Part shown: positions 46,321 through 54,511 of the stretch, piece by piece
Layout of the letters: the number at the start of each line of letters is the position of its first letter
Numbering within the stretch: position 1 is the first letter of the stretch
DNA from: Pseudarthrobacter phenanthrenivorans Sphe3
GTDB lineage: Bacteria; Actinomycetota; Actinomycetes; Actinomycetales; Micrococcaceae
Assembly (NCBI RefSeq): GCF_000189535.1
Contig: NC_015145.1
Location: forward strand, 1,178,001 to 1,242,000
DNA: 64,000 nt
Direction of reading: 5' to 3'
The notes under the pieces: model-generated
Seen by the model: only the letters and a program-made list of their open reading frames with translations
The model's database searches: none
Told to the model about the DNA's origin: nothing
Position numbers and translations under genes: made by a program

Positions 46321-46701
46321 TTAGTGACCTCCGAGGGCGAGGGACAGGTGGCGGATGGAGAAAGCCACCATGGTGACCAGCCAGAGGCCAAGGACAGCCC
46401 ACAGCATCTGGCGCTGGTACTTGGCGCCCTTCTTCCAGAAGTCAACAGCGATGATCCGCAGGCCGTTGAAGGCGTGGAAGACAATGGCGGCGACGAGGCC
46501 GGTCTCGCCCAGCGCCATGAGGGGATTCTTGTAAGCACCGATCACAGCGGTGTAGGCCTCGGGCGACACACGCACCAAGGAGGTGTCCAAAACGTGGACC
46601 AACAAGAAGAAAAAGATCACTACACCGGTAATCCGGTGTCCTACCCAGGACCACATGCCTTCACGGCCGCGGTACAAGGTGCCAGCTGGTTTTGTCGGCA
46701 C
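46321..46701 (-). CDS. sdhC: Succinate dehydrogenase cytochrome b556 subunit
   Basis: 126 residues, three helices. WSWVGHRITGVVIFFFLLVH carries the SdhC HRxTG motif; VFHAFNGLRII has the heme histidine. The GTG at 46701 has GGGAGG at 7 nt, giving the usual PTKPAGTLYRGREGMW start. First gene of the operon; the longer open frame upstream is rejected. Confidence 0.92.
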   Translation of the reverse strand: MPTKPAGTLYRGREGMWSWVGHRITGVVIFFFLLVHVLDTSLVRVSPEAYTAVIGAYKNPLMALGETGLVAAIVFHAFNGLRIIAVDFWKKGAKYQRQMLWAVLGLWLVTMVAFSIRHLSLALGGH

Positions 46702-46784
46702 TGATAAACCTCCCTGCAACACAGCGGCGCTGGCATGAGATCCACGCGGGGGGAACGCCTGCTGCGAGAGCACTCGTAGCTCAG

Positions 46785-46818
46785 GCCTAAATCTAGGCTC
46801 CGCCAACAGCTTATTCAA
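46785..46818 (-). promoter_or_regulatory. sdhCDAB promoter with overlapping palindrome
   Basis: -35 TTGAAT (46818-46813), 17-bp spacer, -10 TAGATT (46795-46790): the best sigma-70-type promoter in the window. A palindrome GCCTA-AATC-TAGGC (46785-46798) overlaps the -10, a possible operator. The leader to sdhC is about 85 nt. The rest of 46819-46982 holds only the manC promoter region. Confidence 0.7.
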
Positions 46819-46982
46819 TTTAGGAGCTACTTGGTGACCAGCAGTGGCGCGGATTCCGCGAAATAGTGAGACAAAGGACACACTGCATGGCATTTCCTCC
46901 GTGGGACGGTGCTTGCCCGCGCGAACCGGTCCCAGGGTGCCCACCGGGGGCGGCAGGTACCCGTCCGCTAAAGTAGGCGGTG

Positions 46983-48116
46983 ATGAGTACAGACAAAGTG
47001 ACAAGCCCGGCATCCCCCCTTGACCGCTTCATTGCGGTGATTCCGGCCGGTGGAGTGGGGACCCGCCTCTGGCCCCTGTCGCGAGCCGCGGCTCCCAAGT
47101 TCCTGCACGACCTCACCGGTTCCGGCAGCACGCTGCTGCGCGCCACCTACGACCGGCTGCACCCGCTCGCCGGCAGCAAAGTGCTGGTGGTGACCGGAAA
47201 GGCCCACCGCGAAGCCGTGTGCCGGCAGCTTCCGGAAGTGCAGGACGCGGACCTCGTCCTTGAATCCGAACCGAAGGACTCGGCGGCCGCCATTGGCCTC
47301 GCCGCCGCAATCCTGCACGAGCGCGACCCGGACACGATCATGGGGTCCTTTGCCGCGGACCAGGTGATCAGCCCCGACCACCTCTTCCAGGAGGCTGTCC
47401 GTGAGGCCATCCATACGGCCGCCGCCGGGAAGATCGTGACCATCGGCATCAAGCCCACGCATCCCTCCACGGGATTCGGCTACATCCGTTCCGGCCAGGC
47501 CCTTCACATCGACGGTGCTCCGAGTGCCCAGGACGTGGTGGAGTTCGTCGAAAAGCCGGACGAGCAGGTAGCCCAGCAGTACGTGGACAGCGGCAACTAC
47601 GTCTGGAACGCCGGCATGTTCGTGGCACCTGTAGCCCTGCTGCTCAAGCACCTGGAGGCAAACCAGCCGGAGCTGTTCCAGGGCCTGCAGGAAATCGCAC
47701 GTGCGTGGGACACTCCGTCACGCGATGAGGTCACCGCCCGCGTCTGGCCCACCCTGCCGAAGATTGCCATCGACTACGCCGTGGCCGAACCCGCCGCCGA
47801 AGCCGGGGACGTCGCCGTCGTGCCCGGTTCCTTCCGCTGGGACGATGTAGGCGACTTCGCCTCCGTGGGCCGGCTCAACAGCGCCAAGGAAGTGGACGAT
47901 GTCACGGTGCTGGGGGAAGGCGCCCGCGTCTTCACCGAAAACTCCAGCGGTGTGGTGGTCACGGACACCAAACGCGTCATTGCCCTGATCGGAATCCAGG
48001 ACGTGGTCATCGTGGATACCCCGGACGCTCTGCTGGTCACCACCATGGCCAATTCGCAGCGGGTCAAGGCCGCCGTCGACGCCCTTAAGGCCAGCGGGGA
48101 CACTGACGTCCTTTGA
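46983..48116 (+). CDS. manC: Mannose-1-phosphate guanylyltransferase
   Basis: Makes GDP-mannose for cell-wall glycans and glycolipids. 377 residues, single-domain form without a phosphomannose-isomerase part. Motifs: FIAVIPAGGVGTRLWPLSRA (nucleotide-binding), PKF after it, ESEPKDSAAAIGLAAA, SFAADQVI, GIKPTHPSTGFGYI, FVEKPD, YVWNAGMF and FRWDDVGDFASV. ATG 46983 directly follows an in-frame GTG; TAAAGT lies 8 nt upstream of the ATG, so a leaderless mRNA is possible. Divergent from sdh. Confidence 0.9.
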   Translation: MSTDKVTSPASPLDRFIAVIPAGGVGTRLWPLSRAAAPKFLHDLTGSGSTLLRATYDRLHPLAGSKVLVVTGKAHREAVCRQLPEVQDADLVLESEPKDSAAAIGLAAAILHERDPDTIMGSFAADQVISPDHLFQEAVREAIHTAAAGKIVTIGIKPTHPSTGFGYIRSGQALHIDGAPSAQDVVEFVEKPDEQVAQQYVDSGNYVWNAGMFVAPVALLLKHLEANQPELFQGLQEIARAWDTPSRDEVTARVWPTLPKIAIDYAVAEPAAEAGDVAVVPGSFRWDDVGDFASVGRLNSAKEVDDVTVLGEGARVFTENSSGVVVTDTKRVIALIGIQDVVIVDTPDALLVTTMANSQRVKAAVDALKASGDTDVL

Positions 48117-48173
48117 TGTAACGCGGCGACCCGTGATGGCCGGTAATCACGTGAGCCTCGCTAGAGTGAAACA

Positions 48174-49373
48174 GTGCGCAATTACACTACTGAAGCCGAG
48201 CCCACCGCCCTGGTGGCTCCGTGGCTCGAGCCCCTCCTGCCGGAACTGATCGACTTCCGCCGGGACCTTCATGCGCACCCGGAACTGTCCTTTAAAGAGT
48301 TCCGCACCACGGACAAGCTGGCAGAGCGGCTCGAGGCTGCGGGCCTTGCCCCCCGCCGCCTGGAGGGAACCGGCCTCACGGTGGATGTGGGGGAGGGGCC
48401 CATCGCCACCGCACTGCGCGGCGACATCGACGCCCTTCCCATCATCGAGGAGACGGGCCTGCCCTTCGCGTCGAAGAACCACGGCGTGACCCACGCGTGC
48501 GGCCATGACGTCCACACCACCACCATGCTGGGCATTGCGCTGGTGCTGCACCGGATGCACCAGGAGGAACCGCTCGGCGCCACCGTCAGGATCATCTTCC
48601 AGCCGGCTGAAGAAACCATGCCGGGCGGTGCCCACTCCTGCATTGAACAGGGCGTGCTGGACGGCGTTCCCCGGATTCTGGCCCTGCACTGCGATCCGCG
48701 GATCGAGGTGGGCAAGATCGGTACCCGCATCGGTGCCATCACCTCCGCCTCTGACACCATCAGGATCGAGCTTTCGGGCCGCGGCGGGCACACCTCCCGT
48801 CCGCACCTGACGGAGGAACTGGTCTTCGCCCTCGCCCAGATTGCGGTCAACGTCCCCGCGGTCCTCTCCCGGCGTGTGGACGTCCGCAGCGGCGTGTCCG
48901 TGGTGTGGGGCCAGATCTCCGCAGGCTCGGCACCCAATGCGATTCCCGGCACCGGTTACATGGCCGGGACCATGCGCTGCCTGGACCGCGACGCCTGGCA
49001 CGAAGCGGGCGAGCTCCTGGACGAGGTGGTGCACCAGGTGGCGGCCCCCTACGGGGTGGATGTGCGGCTGGAGCACACCAGGGGTGTGCCGCCGGTGGTG
49101 AACTCCGAGCACGAAACAGCGATCATCGAGGCTGCCGCGCGCGCGGAAATCGGTGAAAGCGCGGTGGTGCTGACACCGCAGTCCATGGGCGGCGAGGACT
49201 TTGCCTGGTTCCTCGCGGAGCTTCCGGGAGCCATGATGCGCCTGGGCACCAAGACCCCCGGCGGCGAGGAATACGACCTGCACCGCGGCGACTACATCGT
49301 GGACGAGCAAGCGCTGGGCCTGGGCATTCGCGTCCTTACCGCGGCCGCCCTGCGGACCATTCGCGACATTTAG
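48174..49373 (+). CDS. M20 family metallo-amidohydrolase
   Basis: A 399-residue amidohydrolase of the M20D type (N-acyl-amino acid / hippurate hydrolase-like). Motifs: DFRRDLHAHPELSFKEFRT, ALRGDIDALPI, THACGHDVHTTTMLG (metal binding), QPAEETMPGG (catalytic Glu pair), and C-terminal SMGGEDFAWFL. GTG 48174 lies 6 nt after TAGAGT with no Shine-Dalgarno: probably leaderless. Substrate not predictable. Confidence 0.88.
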   Translation: MRNYTTEAEPTALVAPWLEPLLPELIDFRRDLHAHPELSFKEFRTTDKLAERLEAAGLAPRRLEGTGLTVDVGEGPIATALRGDIDALPIIEETGLPFASKNHGVTHACGHDVHTTTMLGIALVLHRMHQEEPLGATVRIIFQPAEETMPGGAHSCIEQGVLDGVPRILALHCDPRIEVGKIGTRIGAITSASDTIRIELSGRGGHTSRPHLTEELVFALAQIAVNVPAVLSRRVDVRSGVSVVWGQISAGSAPNAIPGTGYMAGTMRCLDRDAWHEAGELLDEVVHQVAAPYGVDVRLEHTRGVPPVVNSEHETAIIEAAARAEIGESAVVLTPQSMGGEDFAWFLAELPGAMMRLGTKTPGGEEYDLHRGDYIVDEQALGLGIRVLTAAALRTIRDI

Positions 49374-49448
49374 GCACTGACCGGCCAGCCGTCGCCGGAC
49401 GCCTGCACATCCTCACTCTCGCAGCGCGTCTGCCTTCAGGTAAGTTGT

Positions 49449-49473
49449 GCACAATCTAATTGTGCGCTAGCGT
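49449..49473 (+). promoter_or_regulatory. OhrR-type operator and leaderless ohrR promoter
   Basis: A palindrome GCACAAT-CTA-ATTGTGC (49449-49465) lies directly upstream of -10 TAGCGT (49468-49473), with 7 nt to the ohrR ATG. The upstream TTGTGC (from 49445) could be the -35. The A/T-rich ACAAT-N-ATTGT form fits MarR/OhrR boxes, so OhrR probably represses ohrR-ohr from here. I see no second copy before ohr. Confidence 0.65.
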
Positions 49474-49480
49474 CTTTCCC

Positions 49481-49915
49481 ATGACTGATGCACCCCGGCT
49501 GGACCGCCAGGTCTGCTTTGCGCTCTACTCGGCCTCCCGGGCAGCAACGGCCGTCTACCGGCCCGTACTGGAGGAGCTTGGCCTGACCTACCCGCAGTAC
49601 CTCGTAATGCTGGTGCTCTGGGAAAGCGAGCCGCGCGGCGTGAAGGAGATAGGCGAGGAGCTCGGCCTGGATTCCGGAACCCTGTCCCCGCTGCTGAAAC
49701 GGCTGGAGGCTTTGGCGCTGGTGGAACGCCGGCGCTCCGGTGAGGATGAGCGGCGCGTCGCCATCCACCTGACGTCGGCCGGACGCGCCCTGAGTACGCG
49801 GGCCAATGCCATCCCGCAGCGGCTGGCAGATGCCGCCGGGCTGTCCGCCACGGAACTCGAGCAATTGCGCCGGACGCTCGGCAAGCTCACCGCCGCCCTC
49901 CACGCGGCCCACTGA
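49481..49915 (+). CDS. ohrR: Organic-hydroperoxide-sensing MarR regulator
   Basis: 144 residues. The N-terminal LDRQVCFALYSASRA has the redox-sensing cysteine at the OhrR position, and the following winged-HTH (KEIGEELGLDSGTLSPLLKR, LERRRSGEDERRVAIHLT) is MarR-like. Oxidation of that cysteine should release the DNA. ATG 49481 is preferred over an upstream frame because TAGCGT and 7 nt precede it and the operator lies just above. Followed by ohr after 44 bp. Confidence 0.9.
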   Translation: MTDAPRLDRQVCFALYSASRAATAVYRPVLEELGLTYPQYLVMLVLWESEPRGVKEIGEELGLDSGTLSPLLKRLEALALVERRRSGEDERRVAIHLTSAGRALSTRANAIPQRLADAAGLSATELEQLRRTLGKLTAALHAAH

Positions 49916-49959
49916 CGCATCGTCGAAATTTCTCTAACCCCAACAAGGACGGATCTACC

Positions 49960-50388
49960 GTGAAGACTCTTTACACTGCCCAGGCCCTCGCCTCGGGCGA
50001 AGGACGCGACGGGACCGCGCGCAGCAGCGACGGCAAACTGGAGGTCAGCCTGGCCAGCCCCGTGGAGCTTGGCGGAACAGGCCACGGCACCAACCCCGAA
50101 CAGCTCTTCGCCGCCGGATACGCAGCCTGCTTCCACTCCGCACTCCGGCTGGTGGGCCGCAAGGAACGGGCCGACCTGACGGATTCGGCTGTTGCCGCCA
50201 AGGTCCACCTGGGACAGCTGGACGGAGCAGGCTTCGGCCTCGCGGCAGAACTGGAAGTCGCGCTGCCGGCACTGGGCCTGGAGGCCGCCGAGGCGCTGGT
50301 GGCCAAGGCGCACGAAATCTGCCCCTACTCCAACGCCACCCGGGGGAACATCAGCGTGGACATCAAGATCCTGGAGTTTGCCGCATGA
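49960..50388 (+). CDS. ohr: Organic hydroperoxide resistance protein (Ohr/OsmC family)
   Basis: Thiol peroxidase reducing organic hydroperoxides. 142 residues. The two reactive cysteines are in AACFHSALRL and HEICPYSNATRGNI, the Ohr-specific context. GTG start 49960. The next oxidoreductase gene overlaps its stop (ATGA), so three stress-related genes form one unit with ohrR in front. Confidence 0.93.
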   Translation: MKTLYTAQALASGEGRDGTARSSDGKLEVSLASPVELGGTGHGTNPEQLFAAGYAACFHSALRLVGRKERADLTDSAVAAKVHLGQLDGAGFGLAAELEVALPALGLEAAEALVAKAHEICPYSNATRGNISVDIKILEFAA

Positions 50389-51410
50389 GCCTTCCCGCAA
50401 CTGCCCGCGAAATCCGGCTCGCCTCCCGTCCGGTGGGCCGGCCTGTTCCGGAGAACTTCCGGCTGGTCGAGTCCCCGCTTCCGGAGCTCGGCGACGGTCA
50501 GATCCTGGTGCGGAACCTGTTCATGTCCGTTGACCCTTACATGAGGGGACGGATGAATGACGTGAAGTCCTATTCGGCACCGTTCGCGCTGGATGAAGCG
50601 CTCGACGGCGGCGCGGTGGGTGAGGTGGTCGCGTCCCGTTCCGGAGCGCACAAGGAGGGGGACGTCGTCGTGCATTCCCTTGGCTGGCGCGACTATGCGG
50701 TGGTGGAATCGGCTGCCACGAAGCCTGCCCGCACTGACCTGGCCCCGGCGTCAGCGTTCCTCGGCGCCTTGGGCATGACCGGACTCACGGCTTATGCCGG
50801 CTTGCTCAAAGTGGCTGAGTTCGCCCCGGGGGACGCAGTCTTTGTCTCGGGCGCGGCTGGCGCAGTGGGTTCCCTGGTTGGCCAGATCGCAAAGGCGATG
50901 GGCGCTTCCCGCGTCATCGGATCCGCGGGGTCGCCGGCCAAGGTGGCCCGGCTGCTGGAACTCGGCTTCGATGCCGCCTTTGACTACCACGACGGGCCTG
51001 TCCGGGAACAACTGGAAAAGGCTGCCGGGCCTGCCGGCATCGACGTCTACTTCGACAATGTGGGCGGGGAACACCTCGAGGCGGCGCTGGCCGTCCTGAA
51101 TGTCGGCGGCCGCGTGGCCATGTGCGGAGCGATCGCGCAGTACAACTCCACCGAGCCTACTCCCGCTCCCCGCAACCTGATGCTGGCCATCGGCAAGCAG
51201 CTCACGCTCAAAGGCTTCCTGGTGGGCGGCCAGCGGCAGCACGCGGCCGAGTTCGCCGAAAAGATGGCCGGCTGGCTCGCTGACGGAACGGTCCGCTACG
51301 ACGAGACGATCGTGGACGGGCTGGAGAATGCGCCGCAGGCGTTCATGGATCTTTTGGACGGGGCGAACACCGGAAAGATGCTGGTCCGGCTCCAGCCGGC
51401 CGCCGATTAG
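50385..51410 (+). CDS. NADP-dependent MDR-family oxidoreductase (CurA/leukotriene B4 DH-like)
   Basis: A 341-residue zinc-independent medium-chain reductase. FMSVDPYMRGRMND is typical of the CurA/PTGR group; the nucleotide-binding motif is VSGAAGAVGSLVGQIAKAMG, then VYFDNVGGEHLEAAL. Reduces activated double bonds or aldehydes in relatives. Coupled to ohr by overlap, suggesting a role in clearing products of lipid peroxidation. Confidence 0.85.
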   Translation: MSLPATAREIRLASRPVGRPVPENFRLVESPLPELGDGQILVRNLFMSVDPYMRGRMNDVKSYSAPFALDEALDGGAVGEVVASRSGAHKEGDVVVHSLGWRDYAVVESAATKPARTDLAPASAFLGALGMTGLTAYAGLLKVAEFAPGDAVFVSGAAGAVGSLVGQIAKAMGASRVIGSAGSPAKVARLLELGFDAAFDYHDGPVREQLEKAAGPAGIDVYFDNVGGEHLEAALAVLNVGGRVAMCGAIAQYNSTEPTPAPRNLMLAIGKQLTLKGFLVGGQRQHAAEFAEKMAGWLADGTVRYDETIVDGLENAPQAFMDLLDGANTGKMLVRLQPAAD

Positions 51411-51418
51411 CGCCTGCT

Positions 51419-51449
51419 GCAGGGGCGCCTCCTGGAACGGCGCCCCTGC
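51419..51449 (+). terminator. Hairpin ending the ohr unit
   Basis: Perfect 11-bp stem (51419-51429 with 51439-51449), no T-tract, 8 bp after the oxidoreductase stop. The rest of the 249-bp gap before bmpA has a possible -10 TAAAGT (51532-51537), implying a leader of about 115 nt in which I see no known riboswitch. Confidence 0.6.
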
Positions 51450-51659
51450 CCGCAGCTACTGGTTGGTAACAACTTGTAAACAATCTCCGGGATACCTTGC
51501 CGACGTGCTATTGGGACGTGGCGCAGGACACTAAAGTTGGTGCCATCAGTGCGCTCCGGCGCAGTGCTGCGTGCCCTCAGTGAAAACAGAATTTCAGTGC
51601 AGAAACGGACACTCATTGAATTCGAGCCGTAGCGCCACTCTCTTCATCCTGGAGGAAAA

Positions 51660-52769
51660 TTGAAGAACTCACTGCGTGCAAGGTTCAAGCGCGGTTCAAT
51701 GGCCGGCGTGGCTACCCTCGGTGCTTCCGCACTCCTGTTGACCGCCTGTGGCGCAGCCCCCGAAGCCGGAAGCGGCTCAACTGCCGGCGCCAGCGACTAC
51801 ACCGGCTGCATCGTCTCCGACTCGGGCGGATTCGACGACCAGTCCTTCAACCAGTCTTCCTACGAGGGCCTGAAGAAGGCCGAAGCGGACCTCGGCATCA
51901 AGGTCAACCAGGTTGAGTCCAAGACCAACAACGACTTCGAGCCCAACCTCCGTGCCATGGTCAGTGCCGGCTGCGACCTCACGGTGACCGTCGGGTTCCT
52001 GCTGGGCGACGCCACCAAAGCCCAGGCCCAGGCAAACCCGGACAGCCACTTCGCGATTGTGGACTTCGGCTATGAGACCCCGATCCCCAACGTCAAGCCG
52101 ATCATCTACGACACGGCCCAGGCCGCGTTCCTCGCCGGCTACCTGGCTGCCGGCACCACCAAGACCGGCACCGTGGCCACCTTCGGCGGCATCAAGCTTC
52201 CCACCGTAACCATCTTCATGGACGGCTACGCGGACGGCGTGAAGTACTACAACGAGCAGAAGGGCAAGGACGTCAAACTCCTTGGCTGGAACAAGGAAGC
52301 CCAGGACGGCAGCTTCACCGGCGACTTCGAGAAGCAGGATGTGGGCAAGCAGCTGACCCAGAACTTCCTGGACCAGGGCGCCGACATCGTGATGCCCGTG
52401 GCTGGTCCCGTGGGCAAGGGTGCGGGCTCGGCGCTCAAGGAGGCCAAGGCCGCCGGCAAGGACGTCAAGCTGATCTGGGTTGACTCCGACGGTTACCTGA
52501 CCGCTCCCGACTACAAAGACATCATGCTCTCCTCCGTCATGAAGACCATGGGCGACGCCGTGGAGGCCGTGGTGAAGGACGACAAGGAAGGCAAGTTCAG
52601 CAACACGCCGTACGTTGGCACACTGGCCAACGAAGGTGTCCAGCTGGCGCCGTTCCACGACCTTGACTCCCAGGTTCCCGCTGAGCTGAAGACCGAGCTG
52701 GAGCAGATCAAGAAGGACATCATCGACGGCAAACTGAAGGTGGAGTCCGCGGCCAGCCCGAAGGCCTGA
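51660..52769 (+). CDS. bmpA: BMP-family nucleoside-binding lipoprotein
   Basis: A 369-residue lipoprotein (lipobox LLLTAC at about 26-31) of the basic membrane protein/PnrA family: SDSGGFDDQSFNQSSYEGLK, AGCDLTVTVGFLLGDATKAQ, HFAIVDFGYETP, AAFLAGYLAAG, and VDSDGYLTAPDYKDIMLSS. TTG start with GGAGGAAAA just upstream. PnrA-type proteins bind purine nucleosides; the ABC genes and salvage genes downstream support nucleoside uptake. A terminator-like hairpin separates it from the ATPase. Confidence 0.9.
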   Translation: MKNSLRARFKRGSMAGVATLGASALLLTACGAAPEAGSGSTAGASDYTGCIVSDSGGFDDQSFNQSSYEGLKKAEADLGIKVNQVESKTNNDFEPNLRAMVSAGCDLTVTVGFLLGDATKAQAQANPDSHFAIVDFGYETPIPNVKPIIYDTAQAAFLAGYLAAGTTKTGTVATFGGIKLPTVTIFMDGYADGVKYYNEQKGKDVKLLGWNKEAQDGSFTGDFEKQDVGKQLTQNFLDQGADIVMPVAGPVGKGAGSALKEAKAAGKDVKLIWVDSDGYLTAPDYKDIMLSSVMKTMGDAVEAVVKDDKEGKFSNTPYVGTLANEGVQLAPFHDLDSQVPAELKTELEQIKKDIIDGKLKVESAASPKA

Positions 52770-52779
52770 TCCCCGAGTG

Positions 52780-52827
52780 AGCGCCACCCCCGGCTGGTTA
52801 CCGACTGGCCGGGCGGTGGCGCTTTTT
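52780..52827 (+). terminator. Partial terminator between bmpA and its ABC genes
   Basis: Stem AGCGCCACC / GGTGGCGCT (52780-52788 with 52815-52823) plus an inner GC stem and a T5 run. It is a full intrinsic terminator, yet the transporter genes follow 119 bp later; partial read-through would give more binding protein than transporter. A TAGGCT at 52880-52885 could also be a separate promoter for the ATPase. Confidence 0.8.
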
Positions 52828-52945
52828 GCTGGCTGCCCCTCACCGGGCCGCAGCCCGCCTATCCAGGACTGCACCCACTAGGCTGGTGCTGCAGCCATAT
52901 ATCCCGTCCGGTCGATCACCGGACGCTTCGAGATTGGTCAGAGTT

Positions 52946-54511
52946 TTGAAACTTGAACTCAGAGGGATCACCAAACGCTTTGGCAGCCTGCTCGCCAACG
53001 ACCACATCGATGTGGTGGTTGAGCCCGGGCAGATCCACTGCCTGCTGGGTGAAAACGGGGCCGGCAAGTCCACCCTCATGAATGTGCTGTACGGGCTCTA
53101 TGAGCCCTCCGCAGGGGAAATCCTCCTGGACGGCAAACCCGTGACGTTCCGGGGGCCCGGTGACGCTATGGCGGCCGGCATTGGAATGGTGCACCAGCAC
53201 TTCATGCTGGTTCCGGTGTTCACCGTGGCGGAAAACGTGGCACTCGGCGCCGAGCCCACCAAAGCTGCCGGTTTCCTGGACCTGGACGAAACGCGCCGGC
53301 GGATCAAGGAAATCTCGGACCAATACGGCTTTGACGTGGATCCGGATGCCCTGGTGGAGGACCTGCCGGTGGGCGTGCAGCAGCGCGTGGAAATCATCAA
53401 GGCACTGGTCCGCAACGCCAAGGTCCTGATCCTTGATGAACCCACGGCCGTACTGACGCCGCAGGAGACCGACGAGCTGCTGGACATCATGCGCCAGCTA
53501 AAGTCCGGGGGCACCTCGATCGTGTTCATCTCCCACAAGCTGCGGGAAGTGAAGGCAGTCTCGGACACCATCACGGTGATCCGGCGCGGCAAGGTGGTGG
53601 GCACGGCCGAGCCGGCCGCCTCCACCACGGAGCTGGCGTCCATGATGGTGGGCCGGGCCGTGAGCCTGACGCTGGACAAGGCACCTGCCCGGCCCCAGGA
53701 GAAGACGTTCGAGGTCCGGGACCTGACGGTCATTGCACCCAATGGCCAGCACGTGGTGGACCACCTCAGCTTCGATATTGCCAGGGGAGAGATCCTGGCG
53801 ATCGCCGGGGTCCAGGGAAACGGCCAGACAGAGCTGACCGAGGCCATCCTGGGCCTGCAGGAGCGGGTGACGGGGTCTGTCAGGCTGGACGGCAAGGAAC
53901 TGCTGGGCCGGTCCGTGAAGGAGATCCTCAACGCGGGCGTGGGCTTCGTTCCCGAGGACCGCTCCGTCGACGGCCTGATCGGCACGTTTTCGATCGCGGA
54001 GAACCTGATCCTGGACCGTTACGATCAAGCCCCCTTCGCGAAGGGCATCAGCATGAGCCCTGCCAGGGTGCTGGAGAACGCAAAGAGCCGGATCGACGAG
54101 TTCGATGTCCGGACCCCCTCGGGTGTCCTCGCCGCAGGAACACTGTCCGGCGGCAACCAGCAGAAAGTGGTGATGGCCCGCGAGTTGTCCCGCCCGCTGC
54201 GCCTGTTCATCGCCTCCCAGCCCACCCGCGGCGTGGATGTGGGTTCCATCGAATTCCTGCACAAGCGGATCGTGGCCGAGCGGGACCAAGGCACGCCGGT
54301 GATGATCATCTCCACGGAGCTGGACGAGGTGATGGAACTGGCTGACCGGATCGCCGTGCTCTACAAGGGCAAGCTGGTTGGAGTGGTTCCGGCCGGCACC
54401 AGCCGCGACGTCCTGGGCCTCATGATGGCAGGGATACCGCCGGAGGAACACGCAGGCGCCCCCGCAACCACGCCAACCACCTCCGACGCCGAAGGAGGCG
54501 ACCATGTCTGA
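52946..54511 (+). CDS. Nucleoside ABC transporter ATPase, two fused domains
   Basis: 521 residues. Domain 1: KLELRGITKRFGSLLANDHI, Walker [24 protein letters not shown] signature region, Walker [12 protein letters not shown]. Domain 2: IAGVQGNGQTEL (degenerate Walker A), [15 protein letters not shown] and FIASQPTRGVDVGS, where Walker B's glutamate is replaced, as in NupA/YufO-type proteins. TTG 52946 matches the family start; no good ribosome-binding site. Its end overlaps the first permease by 8 bp. Confidence 0.9.
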   Translation: MKLELRGITKRFGSLLANDHIDVVVEPGQIHCLLGENGAGKSTLMNVLYGLYEPSAGEILLDGKPVTFRGPGDAMAAGIGMVHQHFMLVPVFTVAENVALGAEPTKAAGFLDLDETRRRIKEISDQYGFDVDPDALVEDLPVGVQQRVEIIKALVRNAKVLILDEPTAVLTPQETDELLDIMRQLKSGGTSIVFISHKLREVKAVSDTITVIRRGKVVGTAEPAASTTELASMMVGRAVSLTLDKAPARPQEKTFEVRDLTVIAPNGQHVVDHLSFDIARGEILAIAGVQGNGQTELTEAILGLQERVTGSVRLDGKELLGRSVKEILNAGVGFVPEDRSVDGLIGTFSIAENLILDRYDQAPFAKGISMSPARVLENAKSRIDEFDVRTPSGVLAAGTLSGGNQQKVVMARELSRPLRLFIASQPTRGVDVGSIEFLHKRIVAERDQGTPVMIISTELDEVMELADRIAVLYKGKLVGVVPAGTSRDVLGLMMAGIPPEEHAGAPATTPTTSDAEGGDHV

